The notes under the pieces were generated by a model, which ran no database searches, was not told the DNA's origin, and saw only the letters and a list, made by a program, of their open reading frames with translations. Position numbers and translations under genes: made by a program. From JAKPQE01 sp041397845 (lineage in GTDB: Bacteria; Pseudomonadota; Alphaproteobacteria; Rhizobiales; JAKPQE01): 64,000 nt of DNA. Below are positions 36,606-45,795 of this stretch, one piece after another; the stretch's first letter is position 1, and every line of letters starts with the position of its first letter. Location: NCBI GenBank assembly GCA_041397845.1, contig JAWKVW010000014.1:1-64000 (forward strand), written 5' to 3'.

Positions 36606-37331
36606 ATGCGGATGATCATCACCAGGGACAGCGAGGAACTGGCCCGGCGCGGCGCTGAATTCGTCGCCGAAGTGGCCCGTGGCGCGATCGCGGCGCGGGG
36701 GCGGGCACTTCTTGCCTTCAGCGGCGGGTCGACGCCGGGGGCGATGTTGCGGGCGCTTTCGAGCGTTGCTCTCGACTGGTCGGCGGTTCACGTGTTTCAG
36801 GTTGATGAGCGGATCGTGCCGGCCGGGAGTCCGGACCGGAATTTTGCCGGCTTGAAGAGCGACCTTCTCGACCGGGTTCCGATCCCGCCGCAGAACGTTC
36901 ATCCGATCCCGGTCGAGGAGGCGCAACCACAGCTCGCGGCGGACCGCTACGAGGTGCTGCTGGCGCGACTTGCCGGAGCGGATACCCGGCTCGACTTCAT
37001 CCATCTCGGACTCGGCGAGGATGGCCACACGGCCTCGCTGGTGCCGGGGGATGGCGCCCTTGGAATAACGCAACGCCATGTCGCCGTGACCGCTCCCTAT
37101 CACGGGTTTCGCCGGGTCACGCTGACCTTTGCGGCGCTCAATGCGGCGCGGGCCCGGCTCTTTCTCGTTTCCGGCGCCGACAAGGCGGTGATGCTGGTGC
37201 GGCTCGCCGGTGCGGACCGGACCATTCCGGCCGGATTGATCGACCGCGAAAACACGGCCGTCCTCAGCGATGCAGCGGCGGCCCGGCTGTTGCCGGAGGC
37301 GACGGGAGGCGGCTATGCCACGGGTACCTGA
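36606..37331 (+). CDS. pgl: 6-phosphogluconolactonase (DevB type)
   Basis: Hydrolyses 6-phosphogluconolactone made by the upstream zwf product. About 241 residues, with LLAFSGGSTPGAMLRAL near the N-terminus, VDERIVPAGSPDRNFAG in the middle, and the catalytic-region signature HLGLGEDGHTASLVPGD. ATG 36606 is chosen because AAGGAG lies nine bases upstream; the frame stays open further upstream only as a shadow of zwf. The end overlaps ppgK by 17 bases. Confidence 0.95.
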   Translation: MRMIITRDSEELARRGAEFVAEVARGAIAARGRALLAFSGGSTPGAMLRALSSVALDWSAVHVFQVDERIVPAGSPDRNFAGLKSDLLDRVPIPPQNVHPIPVEEAQPQLAADRYEVLLARLAGADTRLDFIHLGLGEDGHTASLVPGDGALGITQRHVAVTAPYHGFRRVTLTFAALNAARARLFLVSGADKAVMLVRLAGADRTIPAGLIDRENTAVLSDAAAARLLPEATGGGYATGT

Positions 37332-38025
37332 CAAGACGGGCGGCGAGGGCAGCAAGCGCGTCCTTGCCGTCGATGTCGGCGGCACGCACGTCAAGTTCAA
37401 GCTGTCGCCGGGTTCGGAACGTCGGGAATTCGATTCCGACAGCAAGCTCTCCGCCGCCGCGATGGTCGCAAAGGTCCGCAAGATGACCACGGATTGGACC
37501 TATGACGTCGTCTCGGTCGGCTTTCCGGGCCCCGTTGCCGGCAACCGGCCGGTCGCCGAACCGCACAATCTCGGCAAGGGCTGGCGCGGCTTCGATTTCG
37601 CCAAGGCGTTCGGCCGGCCGGTGCGGGTGGTCAACGACGCGGCGATGCAGGCGATCGGCAGCTACCAGGGTGGCCGGATGCTGTTTCTCGGGCTCGGCAC
37701 CGGGCTTGGCTCGGCGATGATCCTCGATGGTGTCGTCGAGCCGATGGAGCTTGCCCATCTCACCTGGCGCAAGGGCAAGTCCTATGAGGAGCTTCTTGGA
37801 CTGTCGGCGCTAAAGAAAGCCGGCAAAAAGAAATGGCGCAAGCGGGTCGCCGACGCAGTGGGCGAGCTCGTGGCGGCGCTCGAGCCGGACTACGTGATCC
37901 TTGGCGGCGGCAACGCCGAAAAGCTCAAGTCGCTGCCGCCGCTTGCACGACGCGGAGAGAACGACAATGCCTTCATCGGTGGCTTCCGCCTCTGGGAGCG
38001 CGGGTTTGGCCGCGGTTCCGACTGA
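37315..38025 (+). CDS. ppgK: Polyphosphate glucokinase-type ROK kinase
   Basis: Phosphorylates glucose, probably with polyphosphate and/or ATP. 236 residues, matching the short PpgK-like ROK family. The N-terminal phosphate-binding DVGGTHVKFKLS, SVGFPGPVAGNRP, VNDAAMQAIGSY and LGLGTGLGSAMI, in place of the larger ROK zinc site, are typical. A Lys-rich KKAGKKKWRKRV helix (~165-177) could contact the polyanion. It starts at ATG 37315 (GGGAGG upstream) inside the pgl end and runs into the glucoamylase gene. Substrate choice is inferred from family and context. Confidence 0.88.
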   Translation: MPRVPDKTGGEGSKRVLAVDVGGTHVKFKLSPGSERREFDSDSKLSAAAMVAKVRKMTTDWTYDVVSVGFPGPVAGNRPVAEPHNLGKGWRGFDFAKAFGRPVRVVNDAAMQAIGSYQGGRMLFLGLGTGLGSAMILDGVVEPMELAHLTWRKGKSYEELLGLSALKKAGKKKWRKRVADAVGELVAALEPDYVILGGGNAEKLKSLPPLARRGENDNAFIGGFRLWERGFGRGSD

Positions 38026-40367
38026 GCCGAGCGGGCCGGCACCCGGTGCGCCGGGGATAGAGCCGACCTGGACGAGCAGCGCCAAGGACGTCGTCGGCAT
38101 GGCGCTCGGCGCCTCCAGGGTCTGGTTCACCCTCGGGCGCGGCATCGTCAACGAGGTCTACCATCCGCGCGTCGATATTCCGCAGATCCGCGACCTTGGT
38201 TTCATCGTCGGCGATGGCGCCGGCTTCTGGGTCGAGGTCAAGCGGCGCGACGACTACAGCCTTCGCCTGCTGGCGCCGGGGGCGCCGGTGGTCGAGATCG
38301 TGCACCGGCACCCGCGCTTCACGCTGACGCTGCGGATCGTCGTCGATCCGGAGCGCGATGTGCTGCTCATCGATGCCGACCTTGCCGGTGAGGAAGGGCT
38401 TCGGCTCTTTGCGCTGCTGGCGCCGCGTCTCGGCACGGCCGGCCGCGACAATCTCGCCCGGATCGAGCGGCATGGCGGGCGGCGCGTTCTGGCCGCCGAG
38501 CAGGGGCCGTTCGGCCTTGCCCTTGCCGCGGTCGATGGTGCCGGACGGAATGCGCTCGGCCTTGCGAGCGCCGGCTATGTCGGGGCGAGCGACGGCTGGC
38601 AGGACTTTCACCGTCATGGCGCGATGACCTGGTCGTTCGCCGAGGCCGGACCCGGCAATGTCGCGCTTATCGGCGAAGTCGCCCCGCGAGCAACGCTTGC
38701 CCTCGGCTTTGGCAGCAGCGCCGGGGCGGCAGCAACGCTCGCGATCTCAAGCCTGATGCAGCCTGTCGGGGATGTGCTCGAGCGGCAAGCCGCGGCCTGG
38801 CAGCGCTGGCATCAGCGGCGCGGCGAACACGCGCTTGTCTCCGACAAGGACGCACGGCGCTCGCCGACGAAGTGGCGCTGTCCTCGATGGTGCTGCGGGC
38901 ACATTGCGACAAGACCTATCCGGGAGCCATGACGGCGAGCCTCACCGTGCCCTGGGGCAACAGCCGGGACGATCGCGGCGGCTATCATCTTGTCTGGCCG
39001 CGCGATCTCGTCGAATGCGCGACAGCGCTGCTTGCGCTCGGCGCGGTCAGCGAAGCGCGGGACACGCTGCGCTATCTCATCGCGACGCAGAAGGCGGATG
39101 GCGGCTGGTACCAGAACCAGTGGCTCGGCGGCACGCCCTACTGGCAGGGAACGCAGCTCGACGAGGCCGCCCTGCCGGTGCTCCTGGCCGCCGCGCTGGA
39201 TGAGCGCAATGCGCTTGGCGGCATCGAGGTCGGCGACATGGTGCGCCGGGCGCTGTCATTCATCGCCGGCCATGGTCCGGCAAGCCCGCAGGACCGCTGG
39301 GAAGAAAATGACGGCATCAACGCCTTCACGATGGCATGCGCTGTCTCGGCCCTTGTCGCCGGTGCCGCCTTCCTGCCGCCGCCGGCAGCGGGCTTTGCCC
39401 TGGCGCTTGCCGATTTCTGGAATGCCCGCATCGAGGACTGGCTGACGGCGGGGCAAACCGACCTTGCCCGGGAACATGGCCTTTCAGGCTACTATGTGCG
39501 GATCGCGCCGGGCGGCATCGTTGCCGATCGGCAGTGTCTTTCGGCGGCGTTCGAGATCCGGAACGTCGAGCGGAACAGCGAGATCGCGGCGGACCGGGAG
39601 ATCGGCACCGATTTTCTTCAGCTCGTCCGATTCGGCCTGCGGGCCGCCGACGATCCGCTGATCGTCGACAGCGTCGCGCTTGTCGACAAGCTGCTGAAGA
39701 CCGAGACGCCGATGGGGCCGGTCTGGCATCGCTACAATGGCGATGGCTATGGCGAGCATGACGACGGGCGGCCGTTCGATGGAACCGGGCGCGGGCGCGG
39801 CTGGCCGCTGCTGACCGGCGAGCGGGGTCACTTTGAACTTGCCGCCGGGCGGGATCCGACGCCGTTCCTCGAGGCGATGGCGGCGATGACCGGGCCAGCC
39901 GGGATGATGCCCGAGCAGGTCTGGGATACCGACCCGATCCCCGCGCGCGGCCTTTATCCGGGCCTGCCGACCGGATCGGCGATGCCGCTCGCCTGGACCC
40001 ATGCCGAATTCCTGAAGCTCGTTGCCTCGCGTCATCTCGGGCATGCGGTCGATCGCCCGGGCGCGGTTTTTGCGCGGTATCAGGGCCGGCGGCCAGAGGA
40101 GACGGTTGCCGTCTGGACTCCCAATGGCGCGATTTCACGGATGCGGCGGGGTGTGGCACTGATCATCGCCCTCGGCGAGCGGGCGATGCTGCACTACAGC
40201 CTCGATGGCTGGAAGACCGTTGCCGATGTCGCGGGCCGAGATTGCGGCCTCGGGCTCCATGTCGTCGAGGTTTCGGCCGAGGATTTGGCCGGGGCGAGTG
40301 CTGTGGATTTCACCTGGCGGTCGCTGGCCGACGGCGCCTTGCCGGCCGGGACTATCACATCGGCTGA
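37967..40367 (+). pseudogene. GH15 glucoamylase (glucan 1,4-alpha-glucosidase), two frameshifts
   Basis: Releases glucose from alpha-glucans, supplying the ppgK-zwf-pgl-gnd route upstream. The N-terminal beta-sandwich domain (~30-280) begins after ATG 37967. The frame breaks near 38855, after ALVSDKDA, and resumes one base back as ALADEVALSSMVLRAHCDK. The GH15 catalytic (alpha/alpha)6 barrel follows, with GGYHLVWPRDLVECATALLA, DGGWYQNQWLGGTPYWQG, the acid residue in DRWEENDGINAFT, and EQVWD. A second single-base loss near 40345 hides the expected ending GRDYHIG at TGA 40365. The restored length is ~800 residues, normal for bacterial GH15. There is no signal peptide, so the substrate is likely intracellular glycogen. 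Confidence 0.85.
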
Positions 40368-40404
40368 AAGGGCGCGTAGTTGCCGACTGGCAAGGCGGCA
40401 AAGG

Positions 40405-40431
40405 AAAAGCCGGGCGAAGGACCCGGCTTTT
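40405..40431. terminator. Bidirectional Rho-independent terminator
   Basis: AAAAGCCGGG (40405-40414), loop CGAAGGA, CCCGGCTTTT (40422-40431): a perfect 10-bp stem with T-runs on both strands. It ends the sugar operon from the left and the PRC-barrel gene from the right. Confidence 0.9.
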
Positions 40432-40465
40432 CCGTTGTCTCGCAGTCCGGACTGCCTGCGCGGCG

Positions 40466-40873
40466 TCAGTTCGCCAGCGCCTCGTGAATGTCGGAGGCGG
40501 CAAGGCTCGTCACGATCTGCAGGTCGCCGTCTTTTTCCGACCAAGTGATCTCGGAGGCCGGGATCGCGACAGTGGTGCCACCGACGCCGACATATTCTCC
40601 AACATCGACGGTGATGCCGACCATGTCATGCGCGTCGTCGAGGACGATGTCGGAAACGGTGCCGACCTGCTCGTCGCCGATGATGAAGACCGGCGCGCCA
40701 ACGATCTTGCTGGCAAGGTTGAAGGGCTTCGTCGCGACCCTGGCGGCCGGCACGACCTCGGCGATCTGCGGGCCGGTGGTGACCGCATCGCTGGCGGCGA
40801 AGGCAGGGGCGGCGGCAACGAGGCCGATGGTGATGGCGGCGGCACGAAGGCTGTTGCGGGCGGTGGTGTTCAT
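40466..40873 (-). CDS. Secreted PRC-barrel domain protein
   Basis: 135 residues with a Sec signal peptide (MNTTARNSLRAAAITIGLVAAA, predicted cleavage after AFA about residue 26). One PRC-barrel-like domain follows (about 55-130), recognisable by KIVGAPVFI, VGTVSDIVLDDAHDMVGITV and VAIPASEITWSEKDG. Periplasmic PRC-barrel proteins of this type are common in Rhizobiales and often stress related; the precise role is unknown. AGGAG lies upstream of the start. No sigma-EcfG-type promoter was found in front. Confidence 0.85.
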   Translation of the reverse strand: MNTTARNSLRAAAITIGLVAAAPAFAASDAVTTGPQIAEVVPAARVATKPFNLASKIVGAPVFIIGDEQVGTVSDIVLDDAHDMVGITVDVGEYVGVGGTTVAIPASEITWSEKDGDLQIVTSLAASDIHEALAN

Positions 40874-40923
40874 GGCACTTCTCCTGTTTTTCCCGGCATT
40901 CGCCCAGCAATCGTCATGCCTAG

Positions 40924-40950
40924 ATTATCACATTGATTTATATTGATAAT
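40924..40950. promoter_or_regulatory. AT-rich inverted repeat upstream of the PRC-barrel gene
   Basis: ATTATCA (40924-40930) and TGATAAT (40944-40950) flank CATTGATTTATAT. This is the most AT-rich spot in the region, 50-75 bases ahead of the start codon, and is a reasonable promoter/operator candidate. Confidence 0.35.
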
Positions 40951-41020
40951 TTTTTCAGATCGGGAGACTGTGGTGGCTGTCCACCATTGCCGCGGCGATA
41001 TCAACCAGCGCTCCGCGCGC

Positions 41021-41048
41021 AAAAAAAGGCCGGGCGTTGCGCCCGGCC
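41021..41048 (-). terminator. Rho-independent terminator of the yfdX-like gene
   Basis: On the minus strand GGCCGGGCG-CAA-CGCCCGGCC (41048 down to 41028) is followed by seven T (41027-41021). It lies 30 bases past the stop. Confidence 0.9.
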
Positions 41049-41077
41049 AGTCACGAGATCGACGAGGGGAATTGGGT

Positions 41078-41845
41078 TCAGTTCGTCCTGGCGTCGGCCG
41101 GCTTGGCCGGGGCAGCGGCGGCGGGCGTCTGGCCAGTATCCTTGGCGCCCGTATCATTGGCGCCGGTATCCTTGGCGCTCGCATCATTAGCCTTGGCGGT
41201 GTCCTTGGCCGGCATCTCGACCAGCATCACCGTTTCGACGTCGACACCGGCCTCGGCGGCCTTCAGCTCCAGATTGGCCTCGTAGAACTTCTGCTGGCCG
41301 ATCAGGATCGCGGCCTTGTCGACATGGGTGCTAGTCTCGTCGAGCGGCATCATCAGGCGGGTGTAGCCGACATCGACGGCGGCAAGCTTCAGCTCGTTGA
41401 GCGCTTCGTCGGTCTTGCCCTGCTTCAGCTTGTCATTGCCGGCCTTCACGTGAGCCGCCTTCTCGGGCGAGTCGACATATTCATGGTCGATCAGAAGCTG
41501 GCCGTCGAACGGAACCCAGTTGCCGGCCGGCTCCTTGCCGCCCTTGCCCTTGATCACGGTGTCGTCGCCGCGGGTCTTCTCGATATCGAGCTTGGCGGCG
41601 TCGATCAGCTTGGCGGCGCCGGCGGTGTCGCCGTTGAAGATGGCGATGCGGGCGGCGCGAATGCCGCGCATCGTGTTGAACGCATCCTGGGACAGGCGCA
41701 GCTCGTCCCTGGCGAGGGCCGACTGGGTCGCCGCGACGACCGGATCGGTCGCCTGGCTCGCCCGGGCGATCATCGGGGTCAGGGCGGTCGTGGCAATTGC
41801 GACGGATGCGAGCGCTGCGAAGGAGAGTTTGCGCAAGGTGGTCAT
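41078..41845 (-). CDS. YfdX-family periplasmic stress protein
   Basis: 255 residues with a Sec signal peptide (MTTLRKLSFAALASVAIATT, cleavage after IARA about residue 29). The YfdX domain spans about residues 40-205, including QDAFNTMRGIRAARIAIFNG and the conserved GNWVPFDGQLLIDHEYVDSP. The C-terminal ~45 residues are a low-complexity tail of AKDTG/ANDTG repeats ending in an Ala/Pro stretch. YfdX proteins are periplasmic and linked to acid and multidrug stress in enterobacteria; the role here is inferred. ATG 41845 is preferred over the upstream one because AAAGGA precedes it. A strong terminator follows. Confidence 0.85.
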   Translation of the reverse strand: MTTLRKLSFAALASVAIATTALTPMIARASQATDPVVAATQSALARDELRLSQDAFNTMRGIRAARIAIFNGDTAGAAKLIDAAKLDIEKTRGDDTVIKGKGGKEPAGNWVPFDGQLLIDHEYVDSPEKAAHVKAGNDKLKQGKTDEALNELKLAAVDVGYTRLMMPLDETSTHVDKAAILIGQQKFYEANLELKAAEAGVDVETVMLVEMPAKDTAKANDASAKDTGANDTGAKDTGQTPAAAAPAKPADARTN

Positions 41846-42086
41846 TTTCCCGTTCCTTTCCAGTGCCACCCGATGGCTTCGTTCTCATCCGGATCGGGGC
41901 CGGGTGGCGGCGGCGGTCCGGCTGGTCTCTTGCGACCAGAGCTTGGCAACACCCTTGCAGCGGTCATGCCATGAATTAAGATATTGTATTCATTTAATTT
42001 TCGCTCTCGGCTGACGGTCGCGGCGGGAATTCGGGTGGATATTTCCACCGGTGCCCCAACGGGTTTTCGTGCCGGAAACCCGGGGC

Positions 42087-42698
42087 TCAGGTCCGCGCGC
42101 GGCGACGGCGCAGCCGCCAGAGAGCGAGACCGGCAAGGGCTGCCACGGCGGCAAGTGCAAGCCCGACGAGCTTGAAGCCGTGGAGATGGCCGATGATCGA
42201 CAAGGCTTCGGCGGAGAGGCGGGCGCTGAAATACAGCCAGAAGCCGACCCAGAGAGCGGCGCCGATGGCATTGGCCGCAAGGAACCGCCACCAGGCAAGG
42301 CCGAAGCTGCCGGCGAGAATTCCATTTAGCTGGCGAAGAATTATGAAGAAGCGGGCGACCATCACGACCGCAGCGCCGAAGCGGCGGTACTGTTCCTCAA
42401 GGCGGGCAAGGCGCGGTTCGGTCAGGCCGACATGGCGGCCGAGGCGCCAGACCGCGGCGGCGCCATATCGCCGGCCAAGGAAATAGCCGATGTTGTCGCC
42501 GATCACCGAGCCGGCCCAAAGGGCCAGGAAGAGCGGCAGAAGGCTTGACCCGCCAGTGCCAGTGTTCGTGCCGGCGGCGGCGCCAAGGGCGATGATCAGC
42601 GTTTCGCCGGGCAGGGGTGCGCCGAGGGATTCCAGCATGACAACGAGAGCGGCGACCGGATATCCGGCGGCAACGACGGTTGCGACGAGGCCAGACAT
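42087..42698 (-). CDS. DedA-family membrane protein
   Basis: About 203 residues with five hydrophobic segments. DedA/SNARE-associated motifs are visible: ESLGAPLPGETLIIALGA near the N-terminus, GDNIGYFLGRRYG in the middle, and the arginine-bearing RFFIILRQLNGILAGSFGL. DedA proteins are half-transporter-like inner-membrane proteins involved in lipid-carrier flipping and membrane-potential homeostasis. It starts at ATG 42698 with AAAGG upstream. The C-terminus is unusually basic (RLRRRRART). It lies 24 bases after the NtrC-type regulator stop and may be read with it. Confidence 0.88.
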   Translation of the reverse strand: MSGLVATVVAAGYPVAALVVMLESLGAPLPGETLIIALGAAAGTNTGTGGSSLLPLFLALWAGSVIGDNIGYFLGRRYGAAAVWRLGRHVGLTEPRLARLEEQYRRFGAAVVMVARFFIILRQLNGILAGSFGLAWWRFLAANAIGAALWVGFWLYFSARLSAEALSIIGHLHGFKLVGLALAAVAALAGLALWRLRRRRART

Positions 42699-42721
42699 GG
42701 CGGCGCCTTTCGGGGATGGGC

Positions 42722-44116
42722 TCAGTTGCGGCTGAGGCCGTATTTCTGCATGCGATAGCGCAGGGTCTCGCGGGTCGTGCCGAGGGCGCGCGCGGTTGCC
42801 ATGACATTGTGGCCGTGGCGCTCGAGAGCGGTCGCGATGATGAAGCGGTCCATTTCCTCCAGCATCATCGAGCCATCGAGCGGCAGGCGGATCCAGTCGC
42901 CATCGTCGGCGGCACTGGCCGCGCCGCCCGGGGCAGGACGGACGGCACCCGGCAGCCCCAGCCATTCGACCGGCAGGTCCGGCCCGCTCGACAGGAGCAC
43001 GGAGCGCTCGATGACGTTGCGCAGCTCGCGGACATTGCCGGGCCATGCATAGGTGCGGAGCGCCTGCCAGGCGGCATCCGGCACGCGCGACACGATCTTG
43101 CCGGCGCGGCCGTTGAATTCGCCGATCATCGCCATGACGAGGTCGGCGAGGTCCTCCAGCCTGTCCTTCAGGCTCGGCAGGACGATCTCGAAGACGGAGA
43201 TGCGATGATAGAGGTCGCTGCGGAACCGTCCGGCCGCTGCCTCGTCCTTGAGGTTGCGATTGGAGGCGGCGATGACCTGTACGTCGACGGAGATCGGCTG
43301 TTCGCCGCCGACGCGGCGGTAGCTCTGCTCTTCCAGCACCTTCAGGAGTTTCGACTGGAGACCGAGATCCATCTCGCCGATTTCGTCGAGAAAGAGGGTG
43401 CCGCCGTCGGCCTGTTCGAAAAGGCCGCGATGGCGTGCGCGGGCGCCGGTGAAGGCGCCGGGCTCATGGCCGAAGAGTTCGGATTCCAGCAGGTCGCGCG
43501 GGAAGGCGGCGCAATTGACGTCGATGAACGGGCCGTCGCGGCGAAGGCCGGAATAGTGGAGAATCTTGGCGGCAAGGCCCTTGCCGGTGCCGGTCTCGCC
43601 ACCGAGGAGAACGCTCGACAGGGGAACGCGGGCGAGCTGGGCCAGCATGGTGCGGACCCGGGCGGCCAGCGGGCTCGAGCCGAGATAGCTCTCGGGGGCG
43701 TAGCGCACGGCAGCCGTGCGGGTGGCATCGCTGAGCCGCTGCTGGGCGCGGGCGCCACGGGTTGCGGCGGCCAGCGCAAGATCGAGCTTGTGGTAGTCGA
43801 GCGGCTTGGCGAGGAAGTCGAGGGCGCCGAGGCGCATGGCGCGCTGCACGTCGCTCTCCTCGCCATAGCCGGACAGGAAGATCCACTCGCCCGGCTTGCC
43901 GTTGGTGCGTGCTTCCTCAAGGAAGTCGAGACCGTTGCCATCGGGCAGGTTCATGTCCGAGAGGACGACGGCCGGCTCGATGCCGAGATCGAGGATGAGG
44001 TGACGGGCGTCGGCAAGGGTCGGCGACAGGGACACCTGCCAGCCCAGCCGTTCGAAGCGGCGCTTCAGCTCGGCGCCGAACAGCCGCTCGTCCTCAATGA
44101 TCATCATGGTCGCCAT
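42722..44116 (-). CDS. NtrC-family sigma-54-dependent response regulator
   Basis: 464 residues. The receiver domain (1-~120) has the phospho-Asp in VVLSDMNLPDGNG. The AAA+ sigma-54 activation domain (~140-375) has Walker A GETGTGKGLAAKIL, the sigma-54 contact loop GAFTGA and the Walker B region GGTLFLDEIGEMDLGLQSKL. A C-terminal Fis-type HTH carries ALGTTRETLRYRMQKYGL. It activates sigma-54 promoters when phosphorylated by the kinase encoded 46 bases upstream. ATG 44116 begins MATMMIIEDE; the frame extends upstream only as a kinase shadow. Candidate binding sites are the paired palindromes at 45797-45833. Confidence 0.95.
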   Translation of the reverse strand: MATMMIIEDERLFGAELKRRFERLGWQVSLSPTLADARHLILDLGIEPAVVLSDMNLPDGNGLDFLEEARTNGKPGEWIFLSGYGEESDVQRAMRLGALDFLAKPLDYHKLDLALAAATRGARAQQRLSDATRTAAVRYAPESYLGSSPLAARVRTMLAQLARVPLSSVLLGGETGTGKGLAAKILHYSGLRRDGPFIDVNCAAFPRDLLESELFGHEPGAFTGARARHRGLFEQADGGTLFLDEIGEMDLGLQSKLLKVLEEQSYRRVGGEQPISVDVQVIAASNRNLKDEAAAGRFRSDLYHRISVFEIVLPSLKDRLEDLADLVMAMIGEFNGRAGKIVSRVPDAAWQALRTYAWPGNVRELRNVIERSVLLSSGPDLPVEWLGLPGAVRPAPGGAASAADDGDWIRLPLDGSMMLEEMDRFIIATALERHGHNVMATARALGTTRETLRYRMQKYGLSRN

Positions 44117-44162
44117 TTGTCCGATTCCCTGCAAGGCGCTGATATTGTGTAAGGTTTTCAGG

Positions 44163-45632
44163 TCACGCCGGGCATGGCAGCGAGATGACGGCGCGGGCGC
44201 CGCCGCCCTTGGCGCATTCGAGCCTGAGTTCGCCGCCGGCCGAGCGGATCTGGCGCTGGATGACGGCAAGGCCGAGGCCGGTGCCCCTTTCCTTGCCCGA
44301 CTGGAAGGGCCGGACGCCGAACCGCAGCAGGTCTGGCGGATAGCCGGGGCCATCGTCGGTGACGGCGAGGACGATCTCGCCGCCCGCACGATGCGCCGAG
44401 ATGCCGATCCGGCCGGGATTGCCGCCGATTGCCTCGGCGGCGTTGCGCATCAGGTTGAGCAGCACCTGGCGGAGGGTGTCGCGCGGCAGGCGGCAGGTTT
44501 CCGCGGCGATATCGGTCACCACGTCGATGCGGCTCCTCGCCGGCAGGCCGAAGCGGAAGAGGCGGGCCATATCGTCAACAAGACCGCGCAGATCAACGGG
44601 GGCTGGCGCTTCCGGCCGGCCAGGCCTGCGCTCGAGCAGTTCGTTGAGAAGGCGGCTGACGCGGTCCATCTCGTCAATGACGAGGCCGAGGCGTTCCTTC
44701 TGGTCGGCGTCGGCGACCTCGCCTTCAAGGTTGCGCAGGGCAAGGCCGATGCCGGAGATCGGATTGCGCAATTCGTGCGCGACCTGGGCCGAGAACTCGC
44801 CGAGGGCGGAGAGGCGAGCCGCATCGGCAAGCTCGATCTGCTGGCGCAGGAGCGTCTCGGCGGAAACGCGAACCTGCGCCTCCAGCGTTTCCTGCTGCCG
44901 GTTGGTCGCGTCGCGGGCCTCGCGAAGCTTTTCCGTCATGGCGTTGTAGCGGGCAAAGACGGGCGCGAGCGGATCGCCGGGCCCGGACGGGTCGATGCTG
45001 CGAAAATCGAGATTGCCGACGTTCTCCAGCATCACCGAGAGTTTCTGCAGCGAGCCGAGCGACCGGCGCCGAAGCTGCGCCAGCATCAGAACGGAGGCGA
45101 GCGGGGCGAGAAAGAGGGCCATGCCGGCGACGAGAAATTCTGATTCCGCTGCCTTTCGGGTTTCCAGAATGGCGAGGCGCTGGAGCTCGTTTTCCTCGGC
45201 AACGGTCTGGCGGACGATGGTCAGGGCGGCGAGCAGGCCGGCTTCCGGATTGCCGTTGTTCGCCTCGAGGAACTGGCGGGCCTGACGCAGGTTTTCCGGC
45301 GTCTGCTCGTTGAGGTGGCCGCCATTGTCGAGGATTTTCTGAAGACGGTCGCTGATGCCGGCGATCTCGGCATCGGTCGGCGGCGACCGGTCCTCGATGT
45401 GGCGGATCAGCAGTTCCTGGATGCCAAGGCTCGATTCCTGCAGGGCATGCAGGTGGTTGAGGTGCCGCTCCAGCGGGTCGAGGCGCTGTCTCGACGACCA
45501 GGACATGTAGGCAAGGAAAGCGATCGAGACGATGAGGCCGAGGGCGGCAAGGGTGGCGGCGATGTGGAACGGCCGCAACAGCGAACTGCGGATGCCGTGC
45601 GTCTCGTCGTCCCGGTCGGTCGCGTCGGTCAT
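44163..45632 (-). CDS. Sensor histidine kinase, partner of the NtrC-type regulator
   Basis: 489 residues. TM1 (~22-46), a ~130-residue periplasmic helical sensor (four-helix-bundle style, coiled), TM2 (~178-200), a HAMP-like linker and coiled coil. HisKA has FSAQVAHELRNPISGIGLAL. HATPase_c shows NLMRNAAEAIGGN, DDGPGYPPDLL and GTGLGLAVIQRQI. The architecture resembles DctB/AtoS-type kinases that pair with NtrC-type regulators. ATG 45632 has GGAGAAGG upstream. A candidate sigma-54 promoter lies about 90 bases upstream, which suggests autoregulation of the operon. Confidence 0.93.
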   Translation of the reverse strand: MTDATDRDDETHGIRSSLLRPFHIAATLAALGLIVSIAFLAYMSWSSRQRLDPLERHLNHLHALQESSLGIQELLIRHIEDRSPPTDAEIAGISDRLQKILDNGGHLNEQTPENLRQARQFLEANNGNPEAGLLAALTIVRQTVAEENELQRLAILETRKAAESEFLVAGMALFLAPLASVLMLAQLRRRSLGSLQKLSVMLENVGNLDFRSIDPSGPGDPLAPVFARYNAMTEKLREARDATNRQQETLEAQVRVSAETLLRQQIELADAARLSALGEFSAQVAHELRNPISGIGLALRNLEGEVADADQKERLGLVIDEMDRVSRLLNELLERRPGRPEAPAPVDLRGLVDDMARLFRFGLPARSRIDVVTDIAAETCRLPRDTLRQVLLNLMRNAAEAIGGNPGRIGISAHRAGGEIVLAVTDDGPGYPPDLLRFGVRPFQSGKERGTGLGLAVIQRQIRSAGGELRLECAKGGGARAVISLPCPA

Positions 45633-45720
45633 GTCGCCTTCTCCGGTGCCGCATCGCCAATTCCGGCGCGGATCGCCGCCGTTTGCGCCGGCGCCCCTCG
45701 GCGAGGGACATTCGTCCCGG

Positions 45721-45736
45721 TGCAAGCGGCACGCCA
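45721..45736 (-). promoter_or_regulatory. Candidate sigma-54 promoter of the kinase/NtrC-type regulator operon
   Basis: The minus strand reads TGGCGT-GCCGC-TTGCA, which keeps the essential GG and GC dinucleotides and the five-base gap of the TGGCAC-N5-TTGC consensus, with AC replaced by GT in the first element. It lies about 90 bases upstream of the kinase start and about 75 bases downstream of the paired palindromes. Confidence 0.5.
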
Positions 45737-45795
45737 GCGCATGCGGCCGCGAAGTGCCTGCAAGGCCTTGCATTTTTTTGTGATGTGGCGCAGTG

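Noticed and set aside
42034..42049. GGTGGATATTTCCACC as a terminator after the DedA gene
   Set aside because: Only a 6-bp stem and no T-run on either strand.
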